Source: Mycobacterium sp. WUMAC-067 (GTDB lineage Bacteria; Actinomycetota; Actinomycetes; Mycobacteriales; Mycobacteriaceae). Taken from it: a DNA stretch of 64,000 bases. The stretch spans positions 114,271 to 178,270 of the forward strand of contig NZ_JAEKMI010000008.1 in the NCBI RefSeq assembly GCF_020217485.1, in the 5' to 3' direction. The notes under the pieces are model-generated. The model was not told where the DNA came from. It worked only from the letters and a program-made list of their open reading frames with translations, and did no database searches. This document shows positions 26,101 through 38,110 of the stretch, one piece after another (positions within the stretch are counted from its first letter, which is position 1; each line of letters starts with the position of its first letter). The position numbers and the translations under genes were made by a program.

Positions 26101-29100
26101 CCGAGTACCGCGACCCCACGACACCCACGGAAATCCGGGTCGCCCAACTATTTTCGGGGCTGCTCGGCCACGAGCGGGTGGGTGTCGACGACTCGTTCTT
26201 CGATCTGGGCGGGCACTCGCTGGTCGCCACCAAACTGGTCACCGCGATCCGCGCGGAGTGCGGCGTGGAACTCGGCATCCGCGACGTGTTCGAGCTCGCC
26301 ACGGTGGGCCTGCTGGCGGAGCGGGTCGACCAGCTGAGCTCGGGCCAACTGACGCAGTCGCGCCCCAGGCTGATCGCGACCGCACACGACGAGCCGATGC
26401 CGCTGTCGGCGTCGCAGCTGCGCAGCTGGTTCGCCTATCGCCTGGACGGGCCCAGCCCCGTCAACAACATTCCCTTCGCGGCCAAGCTGACCGGACCGTG
26501 GGACATCGATGCGCTGATCGCCGCCGTCGGCGATGTCCTCGCCCGGCACGAAATCCTGCGCACCAGCTACGTCGAGCTGGACGGCGTGCCCTATCAGGTC
26601 GTGGGCCCGGCGGGCGTCGAGGTTCCGGTGCGCCGCGCGGAGGGAGTCGGCGAGGCGTGGCTGCAGGAGCAGCTCGACGCCGAGCGGCGCCACTGCTTCG
26701 AGCTGGACTCGGAATTGCCGATCCGGGTCGCGGTGCTGCGCACCGAGAACGCGGACGAGCACGTGCTGTCGGTGGTCGTGCACCACATCGCCTCTGACCA
26801 CTGGTCGGCGGGCGTGCTGTTCTCCGACGTGATGACCGCCTACCGGGCGCGGCGCGGTGGCGAAGCGCCGTCCTGGGCGCCGCTGCGCGTGCAGTACGCC
26901 GACTACGCGGCGTGGCAGCGCACGTTTTTGGGTGACGCCAGCGGCCAGGAGTCCGCCATCGCCGGCGAGCAGCGGGAGTACTGGACCCGCAAGCTGGCCG
27001 GGCTGCCGGAGGACACCGGGTTGCGCCCGGACTTCCCCCGCCAGCCGGTGTCCAGCGGGGAGGGCGAATCCGTCGACTTCCACATCGACTCGGCGACCCG
27101 CGCCAAGCTCGGCGAGCTGTGCCGCGAGTTGGGCATCACCGAATTCATGCTGCTGCAAACGGCTGTGGCCGTGGTGCTGCACAAGGCCGGTGGCGGCGTG
27201 GACATTCCGTTGGGCACCCCGGTCGCCGGCCGCACCGAAGCCGAATTGGACCAACTGATCGGCTTTTTCGTCAACATCCTGGTGCTGCGCAACGACATGG
27301 ACGGCAACCCGACGTTGCGCGAACTGCTGAAACGGGCGCGGGAGACCGCGCTGGCCGCCTACGCCCACCAAGACCTGCCGTTCGACCGGGTGGTCGACAG
27401 CGTCAGCCCGGTGCGATCGCTGTCCCGCAACCCGCTGTTCCAGGTCGTCGTGCACGTCCGGGATCACCTGTCCGCCACGCGGGTCATCGAGACCGCGCCC
27501 GCGGGCGGCGACGGGCGGGACACCGTGTGCACGTCGCTGGATCCCATCTTCGACATGGCCCACGCCGATCTCAGCGTCAACTTCTTCGGCACCGACGGCG
27601 CCGACGACATCGGCTACAACTGCAACGTCATCTTCCGCACCGAGCTCTACAGCAGAAGCACCATCGAGCGGTTGGCGCAATGGCTGACCAGGGCGGTCAC
27701 CGCGTTCGCCGAGGATCTCGATCAGAGCCTGCGCGACGTTGCGCTGATCGACGCGGGAGAGCAGCGCCGCATCCTGCAGGACTGGAGCCGCGGCGCGCCG
27801 CCACCGCAGGACCGGCCGCGCACCATACCCGAGCTGCTGGAACCCAGTCGGGCCTGGGGAGCGGATCGGATCGCGGTGCGCTGCGGGGACGAGCAGATCG
27901 ATTACCCCGCGCTGCATCGCCGTTCGGACAACTTGGCCGCGCTGCTCGTGAAGAACGGCGCAGGACCGGGCGCGTTGGTCGGGCTGTCAACCCGCCGCAG
28001 CATCGACCTGGTGGTGGCGCTGGTGGCCATCATGAAGGCCGGCGCCGGTTACTTCCCCATCGACCCCGGCTATCCCTTGGCGCGAAAGCAATTCATGCTC
28101 GACGACGTCACGCCGCCGGTGGTGGTCGCCACGACCGAAGCGGTGGAGACCATGCCGCGCGTGCCGGGGGTCGAAGTGCTTTCGCTGGACGACCCCCACG
28201 TGCGCGCGGTGGTGGACAGCGATGGCGTGGACCCCCAGTCGCGGAATGTGCGGCGGCCGCACCCCGATGACCCCATGTATCTGGTGTTCACCTCCGGATC
28301 CACCGGCAAGCCGAAAGGCGCGGTGGGCACCCACCGTTCGATGGCGGCCCGGCTGGACTGGCAACTGCGGCACTACCCGCCCAGGACCGAGGACGTGCGG
28401 TTGGCGCAGGCGTCGATCACCTTCCTCGAAGGCGGGATGGAGATGCTGGCCGGCCTGGCCGCCGGTGCGACCATGATCCTGGCCGACGACGCCGAGCACC
28501 GCGACCCCGAGGCCCTCGGGGAGCTGATGAACCGGTATTCGATCGCCCAGGTGACCGCCGTGCCCAGCCTGGTCTCGGCGTTGGTGGACAGCCGGCCCGA
28601 CGCCGTGCGCGCGCTGTCGCGGCTGGTGTGCGGTGGCGAGCCGGTCAGCGCGTCGTTGCTGCAACGGCTGGCGTCGGTGTGCGCCGACGACGGCGGGACC
28701 GAGTTGTTGAACAACATCGGTTCCACCGAGACCTCCGGCGCGGTGTCCCGCGGGCGGTTGGGCTTGCCGAATCCGCTTGTCGGAAAGCCGGTCCCGGGCG
28801 CGCAGGCCTACCTCCTCGACGATGGGCTGCGACCCGTGCCGGTCGGTGTGGTGGGCGAGCTGTACTACGCCGGCGACCAGCTGGCGCGCGGGTACTGGAA
28901 GCGCCCCGGCCTGACCGCGACACGGTTCGTCGCCAATCCGTATGGCGGGGAGCCCGGTTCGCGCCTGTACCGCAGCGGCGACCTGGCCCGGTGGACCGAG
29001 GACGGCCAACTGGAATTCGTCGGACGCTCCGACCACCAGGTGCAGGTCCGCGGTTTCCGGGTCGAGTTGGCCGAGGTCGAGGCGGCCCTGGCGGCCGCCG

Positions 29101-29732
29101 ACGGCGTCGCCGCCGCAGCCGCCCGCACCTGGGAGGTGCACGGCGGCACGTCGCTGGCCGGATATGTTGTGCCGCAACGGCCGATCGTCGACGACGTCGA
29201 AAAGGCGGCCTTCGCGGGGGAGGTGCGCGCCGCGATCGCCACGACCCTGCCGGGCTACATGATGCCGTCGTCGCTGACCGTCCTCGATGTCCTGCCCAAG
29301 ACCGAATCCGGCAAGTTGAACCGGCCCGGGTTGCCGCGGCCGGCGGTCAGCACCGGCGGTCTGACCGAACCGGCGCGCACGGACACCGAACGGGCGCTGG
29401 CCAAGGTGTTCGCCGAACTGCTGTCGACCCCCGAAGTGGGGCGCTTCGACGACTTCTTCGCCCTCGGCGGCGACAGCATCCTGTCGGTGCAGCTGGGCTC
29501 GCGCGCACGGGCGGTCGGGCTGGCCGTGAGTCCGCGGATGATCTTCGAGAATCCGACGGTGCAGCAGCTGGCCGCCGCCCTGGACGCCCTGGGCGACGGG
29601 GAGGCTGACACCGGGCGGGACGACCAGGCGACCGACGTGCGTTTCGAGCCGATGAGCACCTCCGGTCTCTCGTCGACGGATCTGGCTGCGGTGACCCAAC
29701 TTTGGTCGGCGTCACGCAAAGGCACGTCATGA
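23157..29732 (+). CDS. mbtE: MbtE, two-module NRPS (C-A-PCP-C-A-PCP)
   Basis: 2191 residues. C1 has AHHIAWDDG (~175); A1 has [11 protein letters not shown] (~628), [18 protein letters not shown] and Lys in [12 protein letters not shown]1 has [10 protein letters not shown] (~1018); C2 has HHIASDHWS (~1209); A2 has [11 protein letters not shown] (~1711), [11 protein letters not shown] (~1756), IGSTETSG (~1854), YRSGDLARW and Lys in ESGKLNRPG (~2051); PCP2 has LGGDSILS (~2104). Mycobactin assembly needs one N6-hydroxylysine module here, and the M. tuberculosis protein is ~1680 residues by memory, so the second A-PCP is extra. The A2 pocket lacks the Asp that binds the alpha-amino group (Leu there, Glu next), while its nucleotide-binding and carrier motifs are intact. 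The GTG start is one base after the mbtD stop. Confidence 0.93.
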   Translation: MTDTTGAGTRLDDERLELLRRKLAERGLARSTGAASVATYDEPRMSAGQHRMWFVQSVDPDSALLNICVSYRLTGAVDATRLHRAADAVAARHPVLHTTYDTDSEGDPRPVVRDDLRPEWAEHDLSGLTDQARRLRLDVLAQRDFRRPFDLSKDSPLRVTVAHVAADDLILLITAHHIAWDDGSWAPFFADLTRAYTDPDGFAAAPVLPAPSHDPTAIRQADLDYWRPLMADLPEPLELPGPNGSVVPSTWRAQRATAPLSADVVDRAAALARETGATPYMVLMAAFGALVHRYTQSTDFLFAAPVLNRGVGTEGAIGYYGNTVVVRLRPRPHQTFRELLAQTRDGAVGAFAHSRADLDWLVRESNPDRRHGADRMTRVSFGQREPDGAGFCPPGVRCARAELRGHFNQLPLSLMVELNRTPDGLGGGVIEAEYLVEVLDQQLVQQLLRHYAALLDSVLSDPDATLSACALMNDEDAERLRSVSTGEEFVTPASTLSALVSRRAALTPDAIAVVYEGRAYTYREIDEESNRVAHWLIERGIGTEDRVAVLLDKSPELVITALGVLKAGGVYLPVDPTYPEDRLSFILGDADAKLVLREPVCEAGDYPTTAPTALLRPLSPQNTAYLIYTSGSTGLPKGVPVPHAPIAEYFVWFGEEYRIDETDRLLQVASPSFDVSMGEIFGTLIMGARLVIPRPDGLRDIGYLTDLLAREGITSMHFVPSLLGLFLSLPGVSQWRTLRRVPIGGEALPGEIADKFHATFDASLHNFYGPTETVVNCTSYPVEGTQGTRVVPIGRPKINTQVYLLDNALQPVPIGVIGEIYIAGTHVAHGYHRRPQLTAERFVADPFTPGGRMYRSGDLARRNANGDIEFVGRADEQVKIRGFRIELGEIAAAISVDPSVGQAVVLAMDLPQLGKSLVGYVTPAEGAGTETVDVERIRARVAAALPDYMTPAAYVVLDEIPITAHQKIDRAALPQPQLAAGTEYRDPTTPTEIRVAQLFSGLLGHERVGVDDSFFDLGGHSLVATKLVTAIRAECGVELGIRDVFELATVGLLAERVDQLSSGQLTQSRPRLIATAHDEPMPLSASQLRSWFAYRLDGPSPVNNIPFAAKLTGPWDIDALIAAVGDVLARHEILRTSYVELDGVPYQVVGPAGVEVPVRRAEGVGEAWLQEQLDAERRHCFELDSELPIRVAVLRTENADEHVLSVVVHHIASDHWSAGVLFSDVMTAYRARRGGEAPSWAPLRVQYADYAAWQRTFLGDASGQESAIAGEQREYWTRKLAGLPEDTGLRPDFPRQPVSSGEGESVDFHIDSATRAKLGELCRELGITEFMLLQTAVAVVLHKAGGGVDIPLGTPVAGRTEAELDQLIGFFVNILVLRNDMDGNPTLRELLKRARETALAAYAHQDLPFDRVVDSVSPVRSLSRNPLFQVVVHVRDHLSATRVIETAPAGGDGRDTVCTSLDPIFDMAHADLSVNFFGTDGADDIGYNCNVIFRTELYSRSTIERLAQWLTRAVTAFAEDLDQSLRDVALIDAGEQRRILQDWSRGAPPPQDRPRTIPELLEPSRAWGADRIAVRCGDEQIDYPALHRRSDNLAALLVKNGAGPGALVGLSTRRSIDLVVALVAIMKAGAGYFPIDPGYPLARKQFMLDDVTPPVVVATTEAVETMPRVPGVEVLSLDDPHVRAVVDSDGVDPQSRNVRRPHPDDPMYLVFTSGSTGKPKGAVGTHRSMAARLDWQLRHYPPRTEDVRLAQASITFLEGGMEMLAGLAAGATMILADDAEHRDPEALGELMNRYSIAQVTAVPSLVSALVDSRPDAVRALSRLVCGGEPVSASLLQRLASVCADDGGTELLNNIGSTETSGAVSRGRLGLPNPLVGKPVPGAQAYLLDDGLRPVPVGVVGELYYAGDQLARGYWKRPGLTATRFVANPYGGEPGSRLYRSGDLARWTEDGQLEFVGRSDHQVQVRGFRVELAEVEAALAAADGVAAAAARTWEVHGGTSLAGYVVPQRPIVDDVEKAAFAGEVRAAIATTLPGYMMPSSLTVLDVLPKTESGKLNRPGLPRPAVSTGGLTEPARTDTERALAKVFAELLSTPEVGRFDDFFALGGDSILSVQLGSRARAVGLAVSPRMIFENPTVQQLAAALDALGDGEADTGRDDQATDVRFEPMSTSGLSSTDLAAVTQLWSASRKGTS

Positions 29733-32700
29733 CGGCCGCCGACACCGACGTCGCGCCCGACATCGAGGACGTGATGGCGCTGAGCCCCCTGCAGGAGGGC
29801 TTGTACTCGCTGACCACGCTCGCCGAATTCGCCGACGGCGAAGCGGCGGACGATCCGTACGTGATCGGCATGGCGGCCGACATCTCCGGCGCACTCGATG
29901 TCGCGCTGCTGCGCGAGTGCGCGGAGAAGATGTTGGTGCGTCACCCGAACCTGCGGGCCAGCTTCTTCAGCCGGGGCATCCCGCGGCCGGTGCAGATCGT
30001 GCCGTCCCGCGTCGAGTTGCCGTGGCGATCCGTCAGCGCGGCACCCGAGGACGTGCCGGCGCTGGAAACCGGCGAACGCCGCCGGCCCTTCGACCTGGAA
30101 CACGGACCGGCCATCCGCTTCCTGCTGATCGAATTGCCCGGCGCGCAATGGCGTTTGGTGCTCACCGCCCATCACATCGTGATCGACGGCTGGTCGATGC
30201 CCGTGTTCATCAACGAGATGATGATCCTGTACCAGGCCGGAGGCGACCTGTCGGCGTTGCCCGTCGCTCCGCGGCCGTACCGCGATTACATCGGCTGGCT
30301 GGCCGGGCGTGACCCGGAGACCAGCCAGCAGGTCTGGCGCCGGCACCTCGCCGGGCTGCCGGGCCCCACCCTGCTGGCCGCCGCCCTGGGCTCGATGGAC
30401 ACGACCCAGGGGCGGCAGACGGCGCTGCCGCGCACCACCGAACTGCGGCTGCCGGCGGAGGCCACCGCGCGGCTGGTCGACGAGACCCGTTCGCGCGGCA
30501 TCACCGTCAACACCTTGATGCAGATGGCGTGGGCGCTGGTGCTGTCCCGGCTCACCGACACCGACGACGTGGTTTTCGGGGTCACGGTGTCGGGCAGGCC
30601 GCCCGAGCTGACCGGCGTCGAGACCATGGTGGGTCTGTTCATCAACACCGTGCCGCTGCGGGTGCGGCTCGACCCCGCGGCCAGTGCCGGTGAGCAATGC
30701 CGCGCCGTACAGCGCGATGCCGCCCTGCTGCGCGAGCACAGCTATCTCGGGCACGCCCAATTGCGCTCCCTCGGTGGGGTCGGGGAGATGTTCGACACCC
30801 TGCTGGTCTATGAGAACTTCCCGATGAACGGACTGTCCTCCGGCGGTGAATTGACCGCCGGCGGTGCGACATTCCGGCCGTCCGCCCTTCAGAACCTGTC
30901 GCATTTCCCGATCGCCATCGCCGCCCACATGGACGCCGGCGAACTGGTGGTGCTCATCGAAGTGATCGACGGCGCCCTGGGCGCCATTCCGGCCGCTACG
31001 TTCGGGCAGCGGGTGCTGTCCACCGCCGAGCGGCTGTTGCAGGGGTGGGAGCGTCCGCTGCGTGAGGTCAGCGTCCTCTTCGAGGACGAGGCAGCCCCGC
31101 TGCGTGCCGCCGGCGCGCCCGCCGCGACGTCACCGCGGTGCATTCACGCGCGGTTCGCCGAGGTCGTGGCCAGGACGCCGGACAGCCCGGCGGTCAGCTG
31201 GGCGGGTGGCACGCTGAGCTATCGCGAGCTGGACGACCGGAGCACCCGGCTGGCCGCTCAGCTCGCCCGCAGCGGTGTCACGCCCGAAACACCGGTCGGC
31301 ATAAGGCTTTTCCGGGGCCCGCGGTACGTCGTCGCGATGCTCGCGGTGCTCAAGGCCGGCGGCATGTGCGTGCCCATGGAGCCGGGGATGCCCCCGGAAC
31401 GGGTGACCTCGATCCTGCGCCAGTCCGGCGCGTCGATCGTCTTGGACGAGGAGCTGACCGCGCAGCTGCTCGAGTCCGGCGGACCGCACCACGGCTTCGA
31501 CCCGGTCGACGTCCCGCTCGAGCGGGCCGCGTACGTCGTGTTCACCTCGGGAACCACGGGAGAACCCAAGGGGGTCATCGGGACTCACGGCGCGGTGGGG
31601 GCCTACGCCGACGACCATCTGGACCGCGTGCTGCGGCCCGCGGCCGCGCGGCTGGGCCGTCCGCTGCGCATCGCCCACGCGTGGTCGTTCGCCTTTGACG
31701 CCGCCTGGCAGCCGTTGGTCGCCCTGCTCGACGGCCATGGCGTGCATGTGGTCGACGAGCACACCCAGACCGATGCCGAGGCGCTGGTCGCGCTGATCGC
31801 CGAGCACGGCATCGACATGATCGACACCACCCCGTCGATGTTCGCCCAGCTGCAGGTGTTCGGCCTGCTGACCGATGCGCCGTTGACGGTGCTGGCGCTC
31901 GGGGGAGAGGCCCTCGGCAGCGTCGCCTGGGCCCGAATCCGCAAGGCGTGCACCACCACATCGATGGCGGCGTTCAACTGCTACGGGCCGACCGAGACGA
32001 CGGTCGAGGCGGTGGTCGCCGCGATCGCCGAGCACGACGAGCCCTGCATCGGGCGGCCGACCCGGCACACCCGCGGGTACGTGCTGGATTCCGGGCTGCG
32101 TCCGGTGCCGTGCGGCGCGACGGGCGAACTGTACCTGGGCGGCGCCCAGCTGGCCCGCGGCTATCTGGGCCGCGCGGGCGAGACCGCGGCGCGCTTCGTC
32201 GCCGACCCGTTCGCACCCGCGCAGCGGATGTATCGAACGGGCGACCTGGTGCGCCGGATGCCCGACGGCACACTGCAATACATCGGTCGCGCCGACGCCC
32301 AGGTGAAAATCCGTGGCCACCGCGTCGAGCCCGGGGAGATCGCCGCCGCCCTCGAATCCCATCCCGCCGTCCGGCACGCCGGGGTGCTCGTGCATCAGCA
32401 CCGCGGCGCGCCGCGGCTGACCGCGTACGTGGCGACCGACCCCACCGGCGACCAGCCGACGGTGCCCGACCTGCGCGGCATGCTCAGCACCCGGCTGCCG
32501 CGCTACATGGTGCCGCAGCGCATCGTCCTGGTCGACGAGATCCCGTTGACTCCCAACGGAAAGCTGGACGAATCCGCGCTGGCCGCCGTCGACGTCGCCG
32601 AGTCCGTCGGCGGCGCGGCAACACCCGAGACCGCCACCGAATCCGCGCTGGCCGAACTGCTCGCCGAACTGCTCGGGCACCCGCGCGTCGACGTCACCGC

Positions 32701-34165
32701 GGACTTCCTGCAGCTGGGACTGGACAGCATCATGGCCTTGTCGGTGGTACAGGCGGCGCGGGCCCGCGGAATCGCGCTGCGCGCCAGGCTCGTCCTCGAC
32801 TGCACCAACGTCCGCGAACTGGCCGACGCGGTCGACTCGGAAACCGCGGCCACCGCCCAGCGGGTGGACGAGACAACCGGACCAATGCCGTTGCTGCCCA
32901 ACGGCCGATGGCTCTACGAACACGGCGACCCGCGCCGGCTCGCCCAGACCGAAGCCATCCGGTTGCCCGAGACGCTGCGCCGCGAACAACTCGACGCCGC
33001 GCTGGCAAGCATCGTCAACGGCCACGAGGTGCTGCGCACCCGGGTCGATCGCTCCACCATGACCCTGGTTCCGGTACCGGCCGCGGACGTCCTGAGCGAA
33101 CTCAAAGAGGTTGCAGTGGGCGGAGATCTGGGCGCGGCGGTACCGGCCCACGTCGCCGAGGCGGTCGACCGGTTGGACCCCGAACGCGGAACGCTGCTGG
33201 CCGCGGTGTGGCTCCGGCCCCCGGCCGGAGAGAGCGTGCTGTTGCTGGCCGCGCACGTCGTCGCGCTGGACCCGGCGTCGTGGCGGGTGATCCTCGGTGA
33301 ACTCGGTGCCGCCCTGACCGCCGCGGCCACCGGTCACCCGCCGGCACCCATTCGGGAACACACCAGCTATCGGCGCTGGGCCGAGGCGCTCACCGCGCGA
33401 GCGCGCGGCCTGGACACGGTGCAGTACTGGGCGTCGGAGTTGGCCGGCGACGATCCCGACCTCGGCGCCCGGCGCCTCGACCCGGACCGTGATCGGGCGC
33501 GCGATCTGATCGTCCGCAACGTCCCCACCGACGCCGACCTCACCCGGCGGCTGCTGAATTCGGGTCTGCCGTTACCCACGCTGTTAATCGCCGCCACCGC
33601 GGCGACAGTGACGAGCTGGCGCCGGCTACGTGGCCAGGCAACGGCGCCCCCGCTGCTGGCGCTCGAAACCCACGGCCGCGCCGACAGCTTGGTGGACGGT
33701 CCGGGCGCGCACACCATCGACACCGGCGACACGGTGGGGCTGCTCAGCTCGATCTACCCCGTGCGGGTGGACTCGGCCGACCCGCACAGGGTGGCGGAGA
33801 AATTGGCCGCGATCCCGGGCGATGGGCTCGACTTCGGGTTGCTGCGCTACCTGCGGGACGACACCGCCGAGCGGCTCGCCGGTTTCCCGCCGCCGCAAGT
33901 GTTGCTGAATTACCTTGGCGCCGCCCACACCGACGGCGGCACCGGGCTGACGCTCGAACGCGAGCTGCTCGCGGGGGTGTCGCCGGTGCCGGAGCCCGAG
34001 CAGGCGGTGCGCCACGAGCTCACCATCGCGGCGATAGTGCTGACGTACGGCGGGGAGCGGGTGCTGGCGGCGCAGTGGCGCGCGCTGCCCGACATTCTCA
34101 CGGACGCAGACATGACTGCGCTGCAAGGACTTTGGATCGATTCGCTGCGGGAGATGGTGAAATGA
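29729..34165 (+). CDS. mbtF: MbtF, NRPS (C-A-PCP-terminal C)
   Basis: 1478 residues. The N-terminal condensation domain starts [13 protein letters not shown] and has the active-site AHHIVIDGW (~148). The adenylation domain has [11 protein letters not shown] (~605), AFDAAWQ (~653), [11 protein letters not shown] and Lys in [11 protein letters not shown]; acidic pocket residues (Asp after GID, Glu in TVEA) suit a hydroxylysine-type substrate. The carrier Ser is in LGLDSIMAL (~997). The C-terminal condensation-like domain has AHVVALDP (~1175) in place of HHxxxDG and LLNYLGA near the end; it is thought to release the product by cyclizing the terminal N-hydroxylysine to the caprolactam. The ATG overlaps the mbtE stop (ATGA); I chose 29729 over 29702 for that reason. 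Confidence 0.95.
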   Translation: MTAADTDVAPDIEDVMALSPLQEGLYSLTTLAEFADGEAADDPYVIGMAADISGALDVALLRECAEKMLVRHPNLRASFFSRGIPRPVQIVPSRVELPWRSVSAAPEDVPALETGERRRPFDLEHGPAIRFLLIELPGAQWRLVLTAHHIVIDGWSMPVFINEMMILYQAGGDLSALPVAPRPYRDYIGWLAGRDPETSQQVWRRHLAGLPGPTLLAAALGSMDTTQGRQTALPRTTELRLPAEATARLVDETRSRGITVNTLMQMAWALVLSRLTDTDDVVFGVTVSGRPPELTGVETMVGLFINTVPLRVRLDPAASAGEQCRAVQRDAALLREHSYLGHAQLRSLGGVGEMFDTLLVYENFPMNGLSSGGELTAGGATFRPSALQNLSHFPIAIAAHMDAGELVVLIEVIDGALGAIPAATFGQRVLSTAERLLQGWERPLREVSVLFEDEAAPLRAAGAPAATSPRCIHARFAEVVARTPDSPAVSWAGGTLSYRELDDRSTRLAAQLARSGVTPETPVGIRLFRGPRYVVAMLAVLKAGGMCVPMEPGMPPERVTSILRQSGASIVLDEELTAQLLESGGPHHGFDPVDVPLERAAYVVFTSGTTGEPKGVIGTHGAVGAYADDHLDRVLRPAAARLGRPLRIAHAWSFAFDAAWQPLVALLDGHGVHVVDEHTQTDAEALVALIAEHGIDMIDTTPSMFAQLQVFGLLTDAPLTVLALGGEALGSVAWARIRKACTTTSMAAFNCYGPTETTVEAVVAAIAEHDEPCIGRPTRHTRGYVLDSGLRPVPCGATGELYLGGAQLARGYLGRAGETAARFVADPFAPAQRMYRTGDLVRRMPDGTLQYIGRADAQVKIRGHRVEPGEIAAALESHPAVRHAGVLVHQHRGAPRLTAYVATDPTGDQPTVPDLRGMLSTRLPRYMVPQRIVLVDEIPLTPNGKLDESALAAVDVAESVGGAATPETATESALAELLAELLGHPRVDVTADFLQLGLDSIMALSVVQAARARGIALRARLVLDCTNVRELADAVDSETAATAQRVDETTGPMPLLPNGRWLYEHGDPRRLAQTEAIRLPETLRREQLDAALASIVNGHEVLRTRVDRSTMTLVPVPAADVLSELKEVAVGGDLGAAVPAHVAEAVDRLDPERGTLLAAVWLRPPAGESVLLLAAHVVALDPASWRVILGELGAALTAAATGHPPAPIREHTSYRRWAEALTARARGLDTVQYWASELAGDDPDLGARRLDPDRDRARDLIVRNVPTDADLTRRLLNSGLPLPTLLIAATAATVTSWRRLRGQATAPPLLALETHGRADSLVDGPGAHTIDTGDTVGLLSSIYPVRVDSADPHRVAEKLAAIPGDGLDFGLLRYLRDDTAERLAGFPPPQVLLNYLGAAHTDGGTGLTLERELLAGVSPVPEPEQAVRHELTIAAIVLTYGGERVLAAQWRALPDILTDADMTALQGLWIDSLREMVK

Positions 34166-35448
34166 GCACACTCGCGATCGTGGGCGCCGGCGCCAAGGCG
34201 GTGGCCGTCGCGGCCAAGGCATCGGTGCTTCGCGACATGGGCGTCGAGGTTCCGGACGTGGTCGCCGTGGAACGGATCGGCGTCGCGGCGAACTGGCAGG
34301 CCAGCGGCGGCTGGACGGACGGCGCGCATCGGCTGGGCACCAGCCCGGAAAAGGACGTCGGCTTTCCCTACCGCTCGGCGCTGGTGCCGCGCCGTAACGC
34401 CGAGTTGGACGAGCGGATGACCCGCTACAGCTGGCAGTCCTATCTGATCGCCACGGCGTCGTTCGCCGAGTGGATCGACCGCGGCAGGCCGGCGCCGGCG
34501 CATCGCCGGTGGAGCCAGTATCTGAGTTGGGTCGCCGACCACGTGGGCATGAATGTGGTGCACGGCGAGGTCGAACGGCTGGCTGTCACCGGGGACCGGT
34601 GGGCGATCCACACCCACGAAACCACCGTGCACGCCGACGCGTTGATGATCACCGGCCCGGGCCAGGCCGAAAAGTCCTTGCTTCCCGGCAATCCGCGCGT
34701 GCTCTCGATCGCCCAGTTCTGGGACCGCGCCGCCAATCACGACCGGATCAGTGCAGAGCGGGTCGCGGTGATCGGCGGTGGTGAGACGGCCGCGGCGATG
34801 CTCAATGAGCTGTTCCGGCACCGGGTCTCGAGCATCACGGTCATTTCCCCGCAGGCGACACTGTTCACGCGCGGCGAGGGGTTTTTCGAGAATTCGCTGT
34901 TCTCCGATCCCACCAACTGGCCGGCCCTCACCCTGGCCGAACGTCGTGATGCGTTGGCCCGCACGGACCGGGGGGTGTTTTCGTCGAACGTGCAGGAGGC
35001 GTTGCTGGCCGATGACCGCATCCATCACCTGCGTGGCCGCGTCGCCCACGCGGTCGGCAGGCAGGGGCAGATCCGGCTGACGCTGTCCACCAACCGCGGC
35101 AGCGAGAACCTCGAGACGGTCCACGGGTTTGATCTCGTCATCGACGGCTCCGGCGCCGACTCTTTGTGGTTCGCACCATTGTTCAGCCAGGAAGCGCTTG
35201 ATCTGCTCGAACTCGGACTGGGTGGGCCCCTGACTTCGGAGCGGCTGCAGGAGGCGATAGGTTATGACCTGGCCGTCACGGACGTCACACCCAAGTTGTT
35301 CTTGCCGAACCTGTCGGGACTCACCCAGGGGCCCGGGTTCCCGAACCTGAGCTGCCTTGGACTGCTATCCGATCGGGTGTTGGGTTCCACCGTCAGTCCG
35401 TCCAAGCATCCCCTGAGAAGGAGACATGATGAGCACCAACCCCTTTGA
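34162..35448 (+). CDS. mbtG: MbtG, L-lysine/peptide-lysine N6-monooxygenase
   Basis: 428 residues (431 in M. tuberculosis). It is a flavin-dependent N-hydroxylating monooxygenase that puts the hydroxamate oxygen on the lysine N6 of mycobactin. FAD-binding is seen at the N terminus ([16 protein letters not shown]), NADPH-binding at [18 protein letters not shown], and a late FAD/substrate region at [20 protein letters not shown]. The start ATG overlaps the mbtF stop as ATGA. Its last 20 bases overlap mbtH, which has its own Shine-Dalgarno inside mbtG. Confidence 0.94.
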   Translation: MSTLAIVGAGAKAVAVAAKASVLRDMGVEVPDVVAVERIGVAANWQASGGWTDGAHRLGTSPEKDVGFPYRSALVPRRNAELDERMTRYSWQSYLIATASFAEWIDRGRPAPAHRRWSQYLSWVADHVGMNVVHGEVERLAVTGDRWAIHTHETTVHADALMITGPGQAEKSLLPGNPRVLSIAQFWDRAANHDRISAERVAVIGGGETAAAMLNELFRHRVSSITVISPQATLFTRGEGFFENSLFSDPTNWPALTLAERRDALARTDRGVFSSNVQEALLADDRIHHLRGRVAHAVGRQGQIRLTLSTNRGSENLETVHGFDLVIDGSGADSLWFAPLFSQEALDLLELGLGGPLTSERLQEAIGYDLAVTDVTPKLFLPNLSGLTQGPGFPNLSCLGLLSDRVLGSTVSPSKHPLRRRHDEHQPL

Positions 35449-35644
35449 CGACGAGAACGCGACCTTCGTGGTGCTGGCCAACGACGAGGACCAGCACAGC
35501 CTCTGGCCGACCTTCGCCGACACGCCTTCGGGCTGGCGGGTGGTCTTCGGGGAAGCCAGCCGCGCGGACTGCCTAAACTACGTCGAACAGAATTGGTCAG
35601 ATATCCGCCCCAAGAGCCTGATTGAGGCGCTCGCGGGGGAGTAA
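35429..35644 (+). CDS. mbtH: MbtH, adenylation-domain chaperone
   Basis: 71 residues, the founding MbtH-like family. Signature residues are present: [10 protein letters not shown], two further conserved Trp (SGWRVVF and QNWSDIRP) and RPKSL at the end. It binds NRPS adenylation domains, here presumably of MbtB, MbtE and MbtF, and supports their folding and activity. Two adjacent ATG codons (35426 and 35429) follow GAGAAGGAG; the second has the better spacing and matches the M. tuberculosis start MSTNPFDD. It is the last gene of the mbt operon. Confidence 0.96.
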   Translation: MSTNPFDDENATFVVLANDEDQHSLWPTFADTPSGWRVVFGEASRADCLNYVEQNWSDIRPKSLIEALAGE

Positions 35645-35746
35645 CCCGCCACTGGCCCTCGCAACAGCAGGCAAGGGACGGCCGCTACACACTTGCGGCA
35701 CAGGCCATTCAGCGTGTTTTCCCGCGTCGCCGCCGTAGCGTCGTCG

Positions 35747-35752
35747 TAACGT
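35747..35752 (+). promoter_or_regulatory. Predicted -10 element of the first CFP-2-like gene
   Basis: TAACGT in the context TCGTAACGT. The same hexamer in the context CCGTAACGT lies before the second copy (36599-36604). It implies a 5' untranslated region of about 120 bases. Confidence 0.45.
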
Positions 35753-35881
35753 GACCAACCTGAGACACAAATGCGGGTGTCACCATGCACACTTACACCA
35801 TCTTCAACCATGAAGACGTGTGACCGCGTGCGGCGCATCCGCGAAATCCCGCAACGGTTCATGTGCATCGAAGGGGGACCT

Positions 35882-36418
35882 GTGAAAACCGTGAAGTCCA
35901 TTGCCACGGGCGTGGCGGCGCTGGCCGCCATTGGCGGCGCCGCCGCCGGCGTGGCTTCTGTTGCAGCGCCGATCGGCGCGCATGATGTGCAGCTGGCGGC
36001 GTTCGGAGCGCCACTGCCGCAAGACCCGCCGCCGCCTCCGCCCCCGCCGCCGGGCGCGCCTGGGCAATTGCCGACGGCCGATCAGTTGGCCACTCTCTGC
36101 AACCAGGTAACCGACCCCGGCGTCAACTACAGGGACAAGGCCAACTTCGTTGAAAACGGCGTCAGTCAAAACGAGGGGATGGTGGCCGACCACGACCTGC
36201 GAAAGGCCTACCGCAACGGGAACTTCCCCGAGCAGTTCAACGTGACCAACATCGCCCCGGCGGGTCCGAACATGGCCCAGGCCGACGTCGCCATCACGAG
36301 CCCGAAGTTCGCCGGACCGGTCACCAAGCACCTCGCGTTCGTCAACCAAGGCGGGAACTGGGTCTTGCAGCACGACGCGGCGATCGCTCTGATTCAGGCC
36401 GCGACCGCCACCAACTGA
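35882..36418 (+). CDS. Diverged CFP-2/MTB12-like secreted protein
   Basis: 178 residues, a paralogue of the next gene. A lysine-containing signal peptide ([18 protein letters not shown]) is followed by a FGAPLPQDP stretch and an uninterrupted run of nine prolines, longer than in the neighbouring copy. The mature domain keeps the family frame ([35 protein letters not shown]) but differs widely and gains a Cys (LATLCNQV). It starts at GTG 35882 with AAGGGGGA upstream; an in-frame start at 35771 has no such site. CFP-2 is a major low-molecular-weight culture-filtrate T-cell antigen of M. tuberculosis encoded just past mbtH; its function is unknown. Confidence 0.85.
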   Translation: MKTVKSIATGVAALAAIGGAAAGVASVAAPIGAHDVQLAAFGAPLPQDPPPPPPPPPGAPGQLPTADQLATLCNQVTDPGVNYRDKANFVENGVSQNEGMVADHDLRKAYRNGNFPEQFNVTNIAPAGPNMAQADVAITSPKFAGPVTKHLAFVNQGGNWVLQHDAAIALIQAATATN

Positions 36419-36598
36419 TCACCGCGCGGTGCCTACCGCGCAAACCCGATGCCAGTCTGGCGGATTCGCCAGATGTCTCATGGACACCCCATGCGCCGGC
36501 TTCCGCGGGCGCATGGGGTTCGGCAGCTACGGCATCTACGGCCACGCCCGCACAGCGCGCGCACAGGTTGCTCATGTTGTTTGCACAACGGGTCGCCG

Positions 36599-36604
36599 TA
36601 ACGT
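36599..36604 (+). promoter_or_regulatory. Predicted -10 element of the second CFP-2 gene
   Basis: TAACGT, with TTGTTT 16 bases upstream (36577-36582) as a possible -35 element. It matches the copy before the first paralogue, so the promoter appears to have been duplicated with the gene. Confidence 0.45.
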
Positions 36605-36692
36605 ATCGGTGCCGGGACACGAAGTACGAGACGCAAAGGGCACGCTGACACCACCCGTGCGTCAACATTCGTGCCCACCAAAAGGGGGAACC

Positions 36693-37211
36693 ATGAAAAC
36701 CGTTAAAACGCTTGCCACCAGCGTGGCAGCTCTGGCGATCGTCGGGGGCGCGGCCGCCGGCCTGACCTCGATGTCGGCGCCGAGCACACAGGTCGGGGTG
36801 CACCTCGCCACGATCGGCGCGCCGCTTCCGCAGGATCCGCCGCCGGCGCAGCCGGTCGCGGGGGCCAACGTCCCGACGCCCGATCAGCTGACCGGCCTGC
36901 TCAACAGCCTGGCGGACCCGAGCGTGTCGTTTAGCAACAAGAGCAACCTGGTGCAGGGCGGCATCAGCGGCATCGAAGCCCACGTCGCCGACAAGAAGCT
37001 GCAGAAGGCCGCGAAAAACGGTGACCTGCCCCTGTCGTTCGACGTGACCAACATCCAACCGACCGCCGCCGGTTCGGCGACCGCCGACGTGTCGGTCTCC
37101 GGCCCCAAGCTGACGTCACCGGTCACCCAGAACGTCACCTTCGTCAACCAGGGCGGCTGGGTGCTGTCGCGGGCGTCGGCGATGGAGCTGCTGCAGGCCG
37201 CCGGTCAGTGA
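36693..37211 (+). CDS. cfp2: Low-molecular-weight antigen MTB12 (CFP-2)
   Basis: 172 residues (168 in M. tuberculosis). The signal peptide is [19 protein letters not shown]; the mature protein begins near [10 protein letters not shown] and matches the antigen closely at [54 protein letters not shown] and [13 protein letters not shown]. It is secreted; its physiological role is unknown. AAAGGGGGA precedes the ATG. Position directly downstream of mbtH and an upstream paralogue mirrors the M. tuberculosis locus apart from the duplication. Its end overlaps the convergent sigma-factor gene by seven bases. Confidence 0.94.
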   Translation: MKTVKTLATSVAALAIVGGAAAGLTSMSAPSTQVGVHLATIGAPLPQDPPPAQPVAGANVPTPDQLTGLLNSLADPSVSFSNKSNLVQGGISGIEAHVADKKLQKAAKNGDLPLSFDVTNIQPTAAGSATADVSVSGPKLTSPVTQNVTFVNQGGWVLSRASAMELLQAAGQ

Positions 37212-38110
37212 TCGGCGCCGAGCGCGCGCAGGTCTAGTTTCGCGACGCGTGCCGGATCCGCCAGCACATCGATCGCCCGGATCCGGCCGGCGCGCACCAC
37301 GAATCCCATGACGGACGCCGCGTGTCCCCCGACGAAGATGACGGCGCCGGCGGCGCCGTTGACGGTCGCCGCGCGGACCTCGCGGTCGGGACCCGCGTAG
37401 GCGCGGGCCAGCCTGGCCACCGAGTCCGCGCCGTCGGCCCGGAACGCCGCCGCGGCCGGGCCGAAGTCACCCCGCAGCACCACGTCGGGATGCAGCACCG
37501 ACACCAGGCGGTCGAAGTCACCGCTGCGCCCCGCCGCGAAGAAGGCGTCCACCACCTCGCGCTGGGCGGTGAGGTCGCCGTCGGGTTCCGGGTCGGCCCG
37601 CTCGATCCGCCGGCGCGCCCGGCTGGCCAGCTTGCGGGCCGACTCCGGCGTCCGGTCGACGACCGTGGCGATCTGATCGAACGGCACGCTGAAGACGTCG
37701 TGCAACACGAAGGCCAATCGCTCCGCCGGCGACAGCGTGTCCAGCACCACGAACAGCGCCAGCCCCACCGCGTCGGCCAGCATCGCGCGGTGTTCCGGGT
37801 CGAATTCGTCGTCGGCTTCCACGATCGGGTCGGGCAGGCGGCCGGCCAGCTCCTCGCCGCCGTGAGTTCGGCGCTCGCGCAACATGTTCAGGCAGATGCG
37901 GGCGACCACGGTGGTCAGCCACGCGTCGGGGTTGGCGATTGTCTCCGCGGAGCTGCCGCTCCACCGCAGCCAGGCCTCCTGCACCGCGTCCTGGGCGTCG
38001 TCGATCGAGCCCAGCATGCGATAGGCGAGGGCGCCCAGCCGCGGCCGGGCCGCCTCGAAGCGCGCCGTCAGTGACGGCAGTGACGGCGGTGATGCATCCG
38101 GTTTCGTCAT
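37205..38110 (-). CDS. ECF sigma factor with SnoaL-like C-terminal extension (ECF41 type)
   Basis: 301 residues. Sigma region 2 is [22 protein letters not shown] plus [13 protein letters not shown]; region 4 is [26 protein letters not shown] with [15 protein letters not shown]. After residue ~190 comes a SnoaL/NTF2-like domain ([30 protein letters not shown], cited by position), the hallmark of ECF41 and of SigJ/SigI-like factors. ECF41 factors lack a membrane anti-sigma factor; the extension itself modulates activity, and a carboxymuconolactone-decarboxylase or oxidoreductase gene is their typical partner. Exactly such a gene precedes it here, with start and stop overlapping as ATGA. I chose ATG 38110 because of that overlap. 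In M. tuberculosis this pair is not at this locus. Confidence 0.9.
   Translation of the reverse strand: MTKPDASPPSLPSLTARFEAARPRLGALAYRMLGSIDDAQDAVQEAWLRWSGSSAETIANPDAWLTTVVARICLNMLRERRTHGGEELAGRLPDPIVEADDEFDPEHRAMLADAVGLALFVVLDTLSPAERLAFVLHDVFSVPFDQIATVVDRTPESARKLASRARRRIERADPEPDGDLTAQREVVDAFFAAGRSGDFDRLVSVLHPDVVLRGDFGPAAAAFRADGADSVARLARAYAGPDREVRAATVNGAAGAVIFVGGHAASVMGFVVRAGRIRAIDVLADPARVAKLDLRALGADH

Noticed and set aside
26148..27917. Long minus-strand open frame (589 codons) inside mbtE
   Set aside because: It is antisense to a clear NRPS domain set and its residues (Gln/Val/Gly/Arg-rich) are typical of a shadow frame in GC-rich DNA.
35882..36418. First CFP-2 copy as a pseudogene
   Set aside because: The frame is intact, with signal peptide, ribosome site and promoter-like hexamer.
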